A stretch of DNA of 56,177 nt from CAZADA01 sp964568975 (GTDB taxonomy: Bacteria; Pseudomonadota; Alphaproteobacteria; Caulobacterales; Maricaulaceae). The stretch covers positions 1-56,177 of the forward strand of contig CAZMSO010000021.1 in NCBI GenBank assembly GCA_964568975.1. Reading direction: 5' to 3'. The notes beneath the pieces are model-generated. The model made no database searches and was not told the origin of the DNA. It worked only from the letters and a program-made list of their open reading frames with translations. Numbering within the stretch: position 1 is the stretch's first letter; each line of letters begins with the position of its first letter. Made by a program: the position numbers and the translations under genes. This document shows, in pieces, positions 43,653 through 52,007 of this stretch.

Positions 43653-44486
43653 ATGACCGACACCCCACCCCAAGGCCCTCGAGAGACCGCGCCCCACGGC
43701 CCGCGTAACGCTGAAGCTCGCCCGCCCCTGGTGGTGTTGGGCGCGGGACTGTTCGGCGACCAGCTAGCGCGGCTGATCGAGGGGCCCTTTGGCGGCGTCC
43801 ACACCCTCAAAGGCTTCATCGACGACCGGGTCGCGACGCCGCCCGCCAGCCGGGCCGGCGCGCCGGTGCTGGGTTCATGGGAGGCTTTCGCCGCCGAAAC
43901 AGATCCCGCATCCGTCCAGCTTGTCTTAGCCGTCGGGTATCGCGACCTGCGCGCCCGTTTGGCGGTCTATGAACGCGCGCGGGCGGCCGGGTTTACGTTT
44001 GCGCGGCTCACCCACCCCGCCGCCGTCATCGCGCCCGACGCCGTTGTTGGCGACGGCGTCATTCTCCAGGCCGGCGCGTGCGTGGACGCAGGCGCAGCCA
44101 TTGGCGACGGCGGCTTCATCGACCTCAATGTCAGCGTGTGCGAGCGCGCGCGCCTCGGCCCGTGCTGCTACATTGCGGCCGGCGCAGCCATTGGCGGCGG
44201 CGCGACGTTGGGCGCGGCGTGTTTTGTCGGGCTCAACGGCGTGGTGGTTGACCGCGTGCGCGTCGGCGACGGCGTGCGCGCGCCCGCCGGCGGCCTCATT
44301 CATCGCGATGTCGCCGCCCACGCCACCGTGATGGAGGCGCGCACCATCCGCGCTATCCCATCATCGCAGGCCGACGCCGGCGCGGCCCCCGAAGCGCCCC
44401 AAGGCGCGCGCCCAGATGCGCCCCCAGGTGCGCCCCCAGATGCGCCCCCAGGTGCGCAGCGTCCCAGCGCGGAGGCCCAAGCGTGA
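43653..44486 (+). CDS. NeuD/PglD-like sugar O- or N-acyltransferase
   Basis: A 277-residue protein. N-terminal Rossmann-like sugar-binding part (LVVLGAGLFGDQLARLIEG), then a left-handed beta-helix of hexapeptide repeats (VIAPDAVVGDGVILQAGACV ... GAAIGGGATLGAACFVG). Such proteins acetylate amino sugars of bacterial glycans. The C-terminal 45 residues are a low-complexity PDAPPGA tail encoded by 12-bp repeats. It overlaps the methyltransferase start by 4 bp. Confidence 0.85.
   Translation: MTDTPPQGPRETAPHGPRNAEARPPLVVLGAGLFGDQLARLIEGPFGGVHTLKGFIDDRVATPPASRAGAPVLGSWEAFAAETDPASVQLVLAVGYRDLRARLAVYERARAAGFTFARLTHPAAVIAPDAVVGDGVILQAGACVDAGAAIGDGGFIDLNVSVCERARLGPCCYIAAGAAIGGGATLGAACFVGLNGVVVDRVRVGDGVRAPAGGLIHRDVAAHATVMEARTIRAIPSSQADAGAAPEAPQGARPDAPPGAPPDAPPGAQRPSAEAQA
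44415..44456. repeat. 12-bp tandem repeats encoding a PDAPPGA tail
   Basis: Alternating units GATGCGCCCCCA and GGTGCGCCCCCA (44415-44450 plus a partial copy) at the end of the acyltransferase gene. Confidence 0.7.
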
Positions 44487-45688
44487 GCGCCCTGGCGGCG
44501 TCACGCGCGAACACCCAGCCCCAGTGTTCCTGCGGCGCGACGGCCCCGCGCGCTGTGCTCGCACGCGCTGACAGCGCCGCAGCGCCCGTCGCCACGTCCG
44601 ACGGCGCGTATTTAGCGGATGTGCGCGCGGCTCGCCTGTTATGTCGCGACTGCGGCGTGCTGGAGGCCGTCTATGATCCGCCCGACGCGCTCAGCCGCCA
44701 TTTCGCGCGCGATTATGACCTCGCCCCGGCGGTGCAGAACAATCTCGTGGTCCGCGACGGCGTGGTTCACACGAAGAAAAGCCTGATCGACCACCGCCTC
44801 GACGCCTGGATCGCGCGCCGGGCCGGCGGCGTGCGCGCGGCCCTTGAAGTCGCCTGCGGGCGCGGCGACTTGGCGCGACGCCTTGCAGCCGCCTATCCGC
44901 ACTGGGAGGTGACGGGCCTCGATCCCTCGCCCGACCTTGAGCCCCAGGACGCCGCCCCAGGATCGCCGCGGCTGCTCCGCTCGGTGTTTCGACCCGAACG
45001 CTTCGCGCCTGGACGCCACGACCTTCTGATCGCCCACGGGCTGTTAAACCGCACGCCGCCGCTGGCGGCGCTCCAGGGGCTGCGCCGCCTGGCGCGGCCG
45101 GGCGCGCTGGCGAGCTTTGAGCTTGTTTATCTCGAGACCGCGCCCTACGCGCCGCGCATTTGGGATCACGCCTTTCACGCCACCCGCGCGACAGTCCACC
45201 ACTGGCTCGCCGTCATCGGGTTTCACGTGCTGGAGGAGGCCGACAACGCCTCCTCTTGGCATGTGATTGCGGAAGCCTGCGATCCCAAACCCGGGCCGTG
45301 GCGGCCTTCGGGGGAGACAGACCACGCCGGGGCGCACTTTGAGGCGTTCGTGCGCTGGTGGACCGCCGCGGAGACGGCCGCGCGCCGCGAGGCGGCGCGG
45401 GGGCCTTACGCCCTGTTTGGGGCCGGCATGTTTTCCGCCGCGCTTTCGCCGGCTCTCAGCGCAACGCCGCCCGCGGCGGTGATTGATGATGTGAAGGCCG
45501 GCGGACGCTTTCACGGGCTCGACGTCATCACCCGCGAGGAGGCGGCCGCGCGCGGTCTTGCAGTGGTGCTGTTCACCCGCCCCGCCTATGTCGACGCCAT
45601 GGCGGCGCGGGCGCGCGCGGCTGGGCTGACATTAAGCGACGTCACGCCGCCGCTTCCTGGCCCCTCAAGCGGCGCGTTCGGCGAATAA
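44483..45688 (+). CDS. C-methyltransferase-like class I SAM methyltransferase
   Basis: A 401-residue protein with a three-part layout. An N-terminal Cys4 zinc motif (CSCGA ... CRDCGVLEAVYDPP), a SAM-binding Rossmann domain (ALEVACGRGDLARRLAA) and a C-terminal domain (YALFGAGMFSAALSPAL, VIDDVKAGGRFHG) match C-methyltransferases of branched deoxysugar and related pathways. The start is GTG inside the previous stop. Its end overlaps the convergent ACP gene by 24 bp. Likely methylates a nucleotide-linked sugar; substrate unproved. Confidence 0.85.
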   Translation: MSALAASRANTQPQCSCGATAPRAVLARADSAAAPVATSDGAYLADVRAARLLCRDCGVLEAVYDPPDALSRHFARDYDLAPAVQNNLVVRDGVVHTKKSLIDHRLDAWIARRAGGVRAALEVACGRGDLARRLAAAYPHWEVTGLDPSPDLEPQDAAPGSPRLLRSVFRPERFAPGRHDLLIAHGLLNRTPPLAALQGLRRLARPGALASFELVYLETAPYAPRIWDHAFHATRATVHHWLAVIGFHVLEEADNASSWHVIAEACDPKPGPWRPSGETDHAGAHFEAFVRWWTAAETAARREAARGPYALFGAGMFSAALSPALSATPPAAVIDDVKAGGRFHGLDVITREEAAARGLAVVLFTRPAYVDAMAARARAAGLTLSDVTPPLPGPSSGAFGE

Positions 45689-45880
45689 GCGCTCGAGCGC
45701 GGCCAAGCTTGCAAACCGTGCGACGTTGTCATCCGTCAGCGCCACGCCAAACCGCTGCTCCAGCGCCAACATCACCGTGAGATGGGCGAAGCTGTCCCAC
45801 GCCGGCCAGGTCTCGCGCGACGCCTGCGCCGGCGGCGGGCCCGCTTGCACACATTCCGCCAAGAAGGTCCGCGCATCCAT
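45665..45880 (-). CDS. Acyl carrier protein
   Basis: About 71 residues. The phosphopantetheine site is WDSFAHLTVM (Ser of DSF), followed by ALEQRFGVALTDDNVARF, the usual acidic helix. It is not the fatty-acid AcpP by sequence. Two adjacent ATGs (45883, 45880) follow GGAGAG; the second has better spacing. A lone ACP in a sugar cluster suggests an acylated or carrier-bound intermediate. Confidence 0.85.
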   Translation of the reverse strand: MDARTFLAECVQAGPPPAQASRETWPAWDSFAHLTVMLALEQRFGVALTDDNVARFASLAALERLFAERAA

Positions 45881-45963
45881 CATTGCTCTCCACAAAGGCC
45901 GACGCGCGCGCCGCCGAGCCCGCGCCGGTCATGCCGCGCCGACCACGCCGCATCGCGGACGAT

Positions 45964-45977
45964 AGCCAAGATTGGCT
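45964..45977. promoter_or_regulatory. Small palindrome in the ACP-aminotransferase intergenic gap
   Basis: AGCCAA-GA-TTGGCT is a perfect 6-bp inverted repeat between divergent genes. The surrounding 45990-46150 is AT-richer and probably holds the promoter of the aminotransferase operon. Operator role is inferred. Confidence 0.25.
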
Positions 45978-46158
45978 GATCGGAGCCTAAAAACTCGGAG
46001 AGAGAATCCAATAAGCGTCAATTACCTCAAATTGTCATCAACGCCGCCTCAAACACCCTCTTGGTCATCGCGCGTTCACCAAAAGAATGATCTCCGCCAG
46101 CACTCTAGAAAGGTGTTTGCGGCATACACCACGCCACCAGTCACTGGCTTCGAGCACC

Positions 46159-47352
46159 ATGGCGTCCGCGACACCACCAGTTCCATTTCATCGCCACAGC
46201 CTCACGCCCGAGGACGCCGCGCCGATTGCGCAGGTGCTCGCGACGCCGTTTCTGACCTCCGGCGAGGTTGGGCGCGGGGTCGAAGCGCAATTGCGCGAAC
46301 GCTTCGAGGTTCCTGTCGCGGCGCTCACCAACAGCTGGACGAATGGCGCGCTCGCGACGCTCCTTGCCTGGGACGTGCAGTCGGGCGACGAAGTGGTCGT
46401 GCCCGCCATGACGTTTGTCGCCTGCGCCAATGTGGCTGCGCTGGTCGGGGCGCGGCCCGTGCTGTGCGATGTCGACCGCGACACCCTGCTCATGACGCCG
46501 CAGACGCTCGCCCCGGCCCTCTCCCCGCGCACGCGCGTGGTGATGCCGGTGCATCTTTATGGCCAGATGGCCGATGTGGCGGCGTTGCGCGCCTTCCTTG
46601 AGGCTCAGGGCCGCAGCGATGTGAAGATCCTGGAGGACGCAGCCCATTGCTTTGAGGGCCGCCGCGGCGGCGCCCGCCCCGGGGCCCATGGCGATTGCGC
46701 GATTTTCTCCTTCTACGCCACCAAGACCATCACGTGCGGCGAGGGCGGCGCCGTCATCAGCCGCGATGACGCGTTGGGCGAGACGCTCCTGCGCACGCGC
46801 CTGCACGGCATGAGCGCGGCCGCGATTGATCGCTTTAAGACGGGCGGCTATCGCCATTGGGACGTCGAGCGGCTCGGCGTCAAAGCCAATTTGCCCGATG
46901 TGTCGGCGGCGCTGCTGCCTGGCCAAATCGAGCGCGCCGAGGATGCGCGCGCGCGCCGCGCCGTCGTGGACGACCGCTATCGTGCGGCGTTCGCAGACGC
47001 CGATGTGCGCGTGCCCACGATCGCCCCAGACGCCGTGCACGCCCACCATTTGTGTCCGGTTTTCGTGGGCGCGGATCGACGCGACGCCTTGCTTGCGGGT
47101 TTGGCGCGAGCGGGGATCGGGGCCACCGTCAATTACCGGGCGCTGACGCGCTTGCGCCTTTATCGCGACGCCGCCGCCGCGACGCCGGGCGGGGCTCCCG
47201 TCTCTGAAGCCTGGGGGGATGGGGTGGTGTCGCTGCCGCTGTATCCAAGCCTCACCGACGCTGAGCAAGACCATGTGATTGCGACCATGCGCGCGCTCCT
47301 CGCCGCACATCCGACGACGGATCCGGCCCAAAAAGCGGAGCGGGCGGCATGA
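46159..47352 (+). CDS. DegT/DnrJ/EryC1/StrS family aminotransferase
   Basis: A 397-residue PLP enzyme that aminates a keto-sugar nucleotide or similar. LTPEDAAPIAQVL, FLTSGEVGRGVE, VVPAMTFVACANVAAL, EDAAHCFEG and the PLP Lys in FYATKTITCGEGG are visible. The start is uncertain: ATG 46159 begins near the family start, while 46087 is also possible and neither has a strong ribosome site. Overlaps the epimerase by 4 bp. Confidence 0.92.
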   Translation: MASATPPVPFHRHSLTPEDAAPIAQVLATPFLTSGEVGRGVEAQLRERFEVPVAALTNSWTNGALATLLAWDVQSGDEVVVPAMTFVACANVAALVGARPVLCDVDRDTLLMTPQTLAPALSPRTRVVMPVHLYGQMADVAALRAFLEAQGRSDVKILEDAAHCFEGRRGGARPGAHGDCAIFSFYATKTITCGEGGAVISRDDALGETLLRTRLHGMSAAAIDRFKTGGYRHWDVERLGVKANLPDVSAALLPGQIERAEDARARRAVVDDRYRAAFADADVRVPTIAPDAVHAHHLCPVFVGADRRDALLAGLARAGIGATVNYRALTRLRLYRDAAAATPGGAPVSEAWGDGVVSLPLYPSLTDAEQDHVIATMRALLAAHPTTDPAQKAERAA

Positions 47353-48392
47353 TCACGAAACCCGCCGCGAAAACCATCCTCGTGACTGGCGCCGGCGGCT
47401 ATGTCGGCGCAGTGTTGACGCCGGCCCTTCTTGAGGCCGGCTACGCCGTGCGCGCCCTTGATCGCTTTTACTTTGGCGAGGAAACCCTCGCGGACGTGCG
47501 CGACCATCCGCGCCTGGAAATCCTGCGCGCGGATGTGCGCACGATGGATGCAGAGCTGTTGGAGGGCGTGTGGGGCGTGGCCGATCTCGCCGCGCTCTCC
47601 AACGACCCCGCGGGCGACCTTGATCCCAACCTGACCCGCGCCATCAACTTCTTGGCCCGTGAACGCTTGGCGCTGGCGGCGAAGGCGGCGGGGGTGGAGC
47701 GCCATGTGTTGCTCTCCTCGTGCTCAGTCTACGGCGCGGGCTCGACCGACGGCGTGGACGAACGCTCTGAAACCGCGCCGTTGACCACCTATGCGGCCAT
47801 GAACCTCGCTGCTGAAAGCGCGCTCTTGCCCCACGCCGCAGACGGCTATGCGGTCACGGCCTTGCGGCTGGCGACGGTGTTCGGCCTCTCGCCGCGCATG
47901 CGGTTTGACTTAGCGGTGAACGCCATGGTGCGCGCTGCGGCGCTGAAGGGGCGCATCGATGTCCACGGTTCAGGCAAGCAATGGCGGCCGTTCGTGCATG
48001 TGCATGACGTTGCGCGCGCAGTGCTGCATGTGTTCGCTCAAGAACCTGCGACAGTGTGCGGCCAGGTGTTCAACATCGGTCTGCGCAATTTGCAGATCTT
48101 CCCTCTGGCGTGTTTGTTGCGCGAGATCCTGCCCTTCCCGCTGGAGATCGAAGTCCATGACCTCGATCCCGACCGGCGCTCCTACAATGTGAACTTCCAG
48201 AAGGCGGCGTCTGTGATGGGCTTCAGGCCCGACGTGACCATCGAAGACGGCGCGTTGGCCATCTATGAAGCGCTGAAGGCCGGCCGGCTCGCCATTGATG
48301 ATGAACGCGCCTGGACGGTGAAGTGGTACCAAAAACTGCGCGATGCAGAGACGCTGGTGGCGAAGCTCGCCATGGGCGGAAAAATGCTGTGA
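47349..48392 (+). CDS. NAD-dependent sugar epimerase/dehydratase (extended SDR)
   Basis: A 347-residue protein with NAD-binding VTGAGGYVGAVLTPALL. SSCSVYGAG supplies the Ser/Thr region. The catalytic YxxxK appears as YAAMN, with Asn (AAC) in place of Lys. GSGKQWRPFVHVHDVARAV is the usual sugar-binding block. It probably acts on a nucleotide sugar in the same pathway as its neighbours, but the missing Lys makes activity uncertain. Overlaps the aminotransferase and the next gene by 4 bp. Confidence 0.88.
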   Translation: MITKPAAKTILVTGAGGYVGAVLTPALLEAGYAVRALDRFYFGEETLADVRDHPRLEILRADVRTMDAELLEGVWGVADLAALSNDPAGDLDPNLTRAINFLARERLALAAKAAGVERHVLLSSCSVYGAGSTDGVDERSETAPLTTYAAMNLAAESALLPHAADGYAVTALRLATVFGLSPRMRFDLAVNAMVRAAALKGRIDVHGSGKQWRPFVHVHDVARAVLHVFAQEPATVCGQVFNIGLRNLQIFPLACLLREILPFPLEIEVHDLDPDRRSYNVNFQKAASVMGFRPDVTIEDGALAIYEALKAGRLAIDDERAWTVKWYQKLRDAETLVAKLAMGGKML

Positions 48393-50005
48393 GCGCGCGC
48401 AAAGCAAAATCCCGGGCCGCGGCGACGCCGTCAGCCGCCGGCGGCGGCGCTCAATCTGTGGAGGCCGCCGAGCGGCGCATGCTCGCGGCTGCGAAGCACT
48501 GCGCAGGCGAGGGGTTTGCAAAGGCTGAAGATAAAGTCGCGCAGTGGGCCGTGGCCTGGCGCGCCGCGACGCCGGAGGAGGCCGCCGCCTCCCTCCAGCG
48601 GGTGGAGGCCGCCGCGGCCGTGACCGCAGACCCCCACCGCGCGCTTTACCTCCGCTCCGTCCTAGCGCGCGTGACCAGCGACCCAGATCGGCTGATCGCG
48701 TTGATCCGGCATGTGGAGCCCTTGCCGCTGGAGACGCGGCTGTTCGTTCTGCACGCGCTCAACGCCCATTATCGCGACGCCATGGGAAGCGCGGCCGCGC
48801 AACTGCGCCGGCACACGCTCTATCGCGGCGTTGTGGAGGAGATCGCGCGCTCCATCACGCTTCCCGCTCCAATTCCACGCCATGAGCGTGACGACCGCAT
48901 TATTGTGTGTGTGATCCAGCAATTCTTGCGCGCCGACACCCACGCCCCGACTCGCGACCTTTTGAATTACGCGCGCGTGTTCATCCAAACGTTCAACCGC
49001 CTCCCCGTGATCATCAACGCCAACCAATTCGCCATGACGCCGCCGACGGCCGTGCACGCACCCTTTCTCGGCGCGCGGCTGGATCGCTATGACGCGATGA
49101 AGGCGCTGAGCTTCGGCGATTTGCAGATCCCCTTCCGCCAAGTCACCGCCCCCATGCCGGACTTGCCTACGTTGGAAGGCGTTTTGCGCATGATTGCAGA
49201 AGCGAAGCCCGCCCTCGTCATCGGCCATGGCGCGACTAATGTGCTGGCCGACCTCTGCGCGCGCTTTACAGATGTCGCGATCCACCAAACCACGGAGGCG
49301 ATGGATCCCTTTGCGGCGCCGGCGACTTTCCTCGTACGCGAACCGCGCGCCCAAGATGAGGCGGTGCTGGCGGGCCTCGGCCGCAACCGCGACGCCGTGA
49401 TCGTCACCCGGCCCGCTATTGAGCTGCCCGCCTCCGACGCCGTCCTCACCCGCGCGGACCTCGACGCGCCGGACGACGCCGTCTTGGTCGGCGTGATCGG
49501 CAACCGGCTGGATCAAGAGCTGACGCCGACATTCCTCGCCGCCCTCGACGCCGCCTGCGCCCAAGCGCCAGGATTGTGCGTGCGCACCGCCGGCAAGCTC
49601 GATCAAGGCGATGGCGTGTTCGCGCCGTACCCGGCCCTCGCCGCCCGCGCGCGTCATACCGGCTACCAAAACGATGTGCGCGCCTTTTGCCGCGCCCTCG
49701 ACATTGTCGCCAACCCCGCCCGCCAAGGGGGCGGCACGTCCGCGGCGATGGCGCTCGACGCCGGCGCCATCATTGTGACGCCGCCGGTGGGCGATGTGGC
49801 CGTCGTCGCCGGGCCACACTTCCACGTGGCGGATGAAGCCGCCATCAGCGAGGCCCTCGTCACGCTCGCGCGCAATCCGCAAGAACGGGCGTTGCGGCGC
49901 GACGCCGCGCGCGCGCGCGGCGCTGCGATCCAAGACGTGCCGGGGCTTTGGCGCGAGGCGCTGGAGGCGTTTGCGCAGCGCGCCGCCCCCGCCGCCGCCG
50001 ACTGA
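48389..50005 (+). CDS. Glycosyltransferase-like protein (GT-B type) of unknown specificity
   Basis: A 538-residue protein starting at a GTG within the epimerase stop. N-terminal about 150 residues are helical. A central Rossmann-type part includes RIIVCVIQQFLRADTHAPTR and ALVIGHGATNVLADLC. The C-terminal part holds VGVIGNRLDQELTPTFL and NPARQGGGTSAAMALDAGA, like the donor-binding end of GT-B enzymes. Context supports sugar transfer. The family is not firmly recognised. Confidence 0.6.
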   Translation: MSARKAKSRAAATPSAAGGGAQSVEAAERRMLAAAKHCAGEGFAKAEDKVAQWAVAWRAATPEEAAASLQRVEAAAAVTADPHRALYLRSVLARVTSDPDRLIALIRHVEPLPLETRLFVLHALNAHYRDAMGSAAAQLRRHTLYRGVVEEIARSITLPAPIPRHERDDRIIVCVIQQFLRADTHAPTRDLLNYARVFIQTFNRLPVIINANQFAMTPPTAVHAPFLGARLDRYDAMKALSFGDLQIPFRQVTAPMPDLPTLEGVLRMIAEAKPALVIGHGATNVLADLCARFTDVAIHQTTEAMDPFAAPATFLVREPRAQDEAVLAGLGRNRDAVIVTRPAIELPASDAVLTRADLDAPDDAVLVGVIGNRLDQELTPTFLAALDAACAQAPGLCVRTAGKLDQGDGVFAPYPALAARARHTGYQNDVRAFCRALDIVANPARQGGGTSAAMALDAGAIIVTPPVGDVAVVAGPHFHVADEAAISEALVTLARNPQERALRRDAARARGAAIQDVPGLWREALEAFAQRAAPAAAD

Positions 50006-50118
50006 CGGCGACGCCGGACGCCGGAGCGCGACATCCTGTCGCAACCTCTAACCGTTTGATTCAACGCTCTCTTAGCAGTGCGCGTCGATTGTTCGCGCAC
50101 CGTGGACGGGAGGTGGCG

Positions 50119-50604
50119 ATGCGACGCCCCAGGATCTTACATGTGGAGGATGACGACGCGGACGCGCTGTTGATTGAGCGCGGCCTGCGGGCGGCGATGC
50201 GCCGCGCGGAGCCCGTGATTATGCGCGCCGCCACTTTGCGCGAAGCTGAGACGTATCTCGCGCGCATGCCTGTGGACTTAGCGCTTGTCGATTTGCGGCT
50301 GCCGGACGCCTACAGCCTGGACGAGGCGATTGTTCGTGTGCGTTATCTGAGCGACGCCCCGATCGTGGTGGTGTCGGGCGCGGATGAGGCGACGCTCGAC
50401 GGCGGCATGATCCGCGGCGAGATTGAGCTTTATCTGGCGAAGTTCGAATTCGCGGACGCTCATTATGTGACGAAAGCGATCGGCCCGCTGCTGAGTGAAA
50501 TGACCGAGGCGGACGATCTGCGCACCGCAGACACGAGGACGCGGACTCCGACGCCCCACCCTGCGCGGCGCCCATCGCCGCGCGTGGCGGGCGCGCGCGC
50601 CTGA
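50119..50604 (+). CDS. Single-receiver response regulator
   Basis: A 161-residue protein with one REC domain: acid pocket HVEDDDADA, phospho-Asp in LALVDLRLPD, Ser in VVVSGAD and Lys in LYLAKFEF. A Thr/Pro/Arg-rich tail of about 30 residues has no output domain. GGGAGG precedes the ATG at 50119. No kinase is nearby. Partner unknown. Confidence 0.85.
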   Translation: MRRPRILHVEDDDADALLIERGLRAAMRRAEPVIMRAATLREAETYLARMPVDLALVDLRLPDAYSLDEAIVRVRYLSDAPIVVVSGADEATLDGGMIRGEIELYLAKFEFADAHYVTKAIGPLLSEMTEADDLRTADTRTRTPTPHPARRPSPRVAGARA

Positions 50605-50637
50605 CGGCGGCCGCGCCCGCCGCCGGTGCGGAGCGGA

Positions 50638-51771
50638 TTAGGACTTCGCTTTGGCCTTGTCGGCGTTTGCGCCCATGTCCGCGTCCTTAGCGGGCGTCGC
50701 GGCCGCAGCGGTCGAGGACGCGCCCGCCCCCGCTGCGGCGACGCCAGAGACGCCGCCAGAGACGCCGCCAGAGACGCCGCCAGAAATGCTGCCGGACGCA
50801 CTGCTTGAAGCGGGCGTCGGCACCGGGCTCGGCTTAGGCGGTTCTGTGAATTGCGGCTCCGGCTTTGGCGACCGCGCGAAGGGGTTGGCGCTGCGCGGGC
50901 CGCTGGACGCCGGTGCGGACGCAGCGGCTTTCGCCGCGCCGGACGTTTTCGCGCCGCCCGCCGCATCAGCGCGTCCGCCGCCGACCAGATTGGTGAACTT
51001 CACAGAGGCCGGATAGTAATCGCCCTCGCCGCTGGTAATGTCGCCAAACGCGACGGAGTTTGCGCGCCGCGAAAAATGCCACCACGGAATGGCGACGGAA
51101 CCGAGGGCGGCGACAATGATCAACAGAAGAACTTCATAGAACCGCTCAAAGCCGAAGAACGTTTGCAGCGCGTCAGAAAAATCAACCACCGCCAAAATCA
51201 CAAACAAGACCATCAGCGTCAACACGGTGGAGATTTCCTGCATCACCTGGCTGGATTTGTCGCGTTTTTTCACCGACCCGGCGATTAGTGTGCCGGTCAC
51301 CACCGGGTCTTTCCGTTCTTTCGCGAAGTAGACAATACTCACACCCTCGCGACGGCCCAGCGCGTCAAAATGCAGGGTGAAATGATCGTCCTGGGTTTCA
51401 ATACGCGCGCCGATGCCGCGCGATGACTGCGCCTTGATCAGCACTTCGTCGATCTTCACGCCGTCAAGGCGCACAGTGATGGGATCCGAGGCGTTAATGT
51501 CGCTCGACCGCAGCGCCTCCGTGCCTGTGTTCAAAAACGCGATGAGATAGCGACGGTAGGAAAACACGCCCGTTTGCTCGAACAGCGCGCGCACATCCGT
51601 CGGGTACGCGAGCTTCTCGCGCGCCAGCATCTGAATGTCTTCCACATAGGTGATTTCGCGGCGCGCCCGGGCGAGATGACGCGAGATGAACACGCCGATC
51701 ATCAGCACCAAGACGCTGGACATCACGCCCGCGCCGAACACGACAATATCGTTGGATTCAATACTCAGCAC
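50638..51771 (-). CDS. Membrane protein with a low-complexity C-terminal tail, unknown function
   Basis: A 377-residue protein. One N-terminal membrane segment (IVVFGAGVMSSVLVLMIGVF), a soluble region (about 45-190) with LFEQTGVFSYRRYLIAFLNT, then two central membrane segments (TVLTLMVLFVILAVVDF, YEVLLLIIVAALGSVAIP). The last 120 residues are Pro/Ala/Ser-rich with SGGVSGGVSGGVSG. GTG at 51771 is preferred because GGGGAGGG lies upstream. No family recognised; likely envelope-associated. Confidence 0.72.
   Translation of the reverse strand: MLSIESNDIVVFGAGVMSSVLVLMIGVFISRHLARARREITYVEDIQMLAREKLAYPTDVRALFEQTGVFSYRRYLIAFLNTGTEALRSSDINASDPITVRLDGVKIDEVLIKAQSSRGIGARIETQDDHFTLHFDALGRREGVSIVYFAKERKDPVVTGTLIAGSVKKRDKSSQVMQEISTVLTLMVLFVILAVVDFSDALQTFFGFERFYEVLLLIIVAALGSVAIPWWHFSRRANSVAFGDITSGEGDYYPASVKFTNLVGGGRADAAGGAKTSGAAKAAASAPASSGPRSANPFARSPKPEPQFTEPPKPSPVPTPASSSASGSISGGVSGGVSGGVSGVAAAGAGASSTAAAATPAKDADMGANADKAKAKS
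50747..50794. repeat. 12-bp tandem repeats encoding SGGV units
   Basis: Unit GAGACGCCGCCA occurs three times exactly (50747-50782) and once diverged, encoding the SGGV repeats of the membrane protein tail on the minus strand. Confidence 0.7.
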
Positions 51772-52007
51772 GGACCCGCCCTCCCCAAGCCCCCGATCGC
51801 CGTCCCGGCCGCCCCGCCGGCCGAACGCGCTCTCTGCGATCCGGGCGCGGGTTAGTATTAACAAAGATGACGGCCATGTCTCCCGCGGCGTTCACCAGGC
51901 GGCCGCGTCAGGACGCACGCCGCGACCTTGCCGCAGCCTGCGCGCGCGCTTATAGCTGCGCGGATTTGCCTACAGCGCGGCGGCGGCGCGCGGTCACGGA
52001 GGCGGGG

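Noticed and set aside
48662..50044. 460-codon minus-strand frame over the glycosyltransferase-like gene
   Set aside because: No motifs and unlikely composition; the plus frame is coupled to the epimerase and has Rossmann-type patterns.
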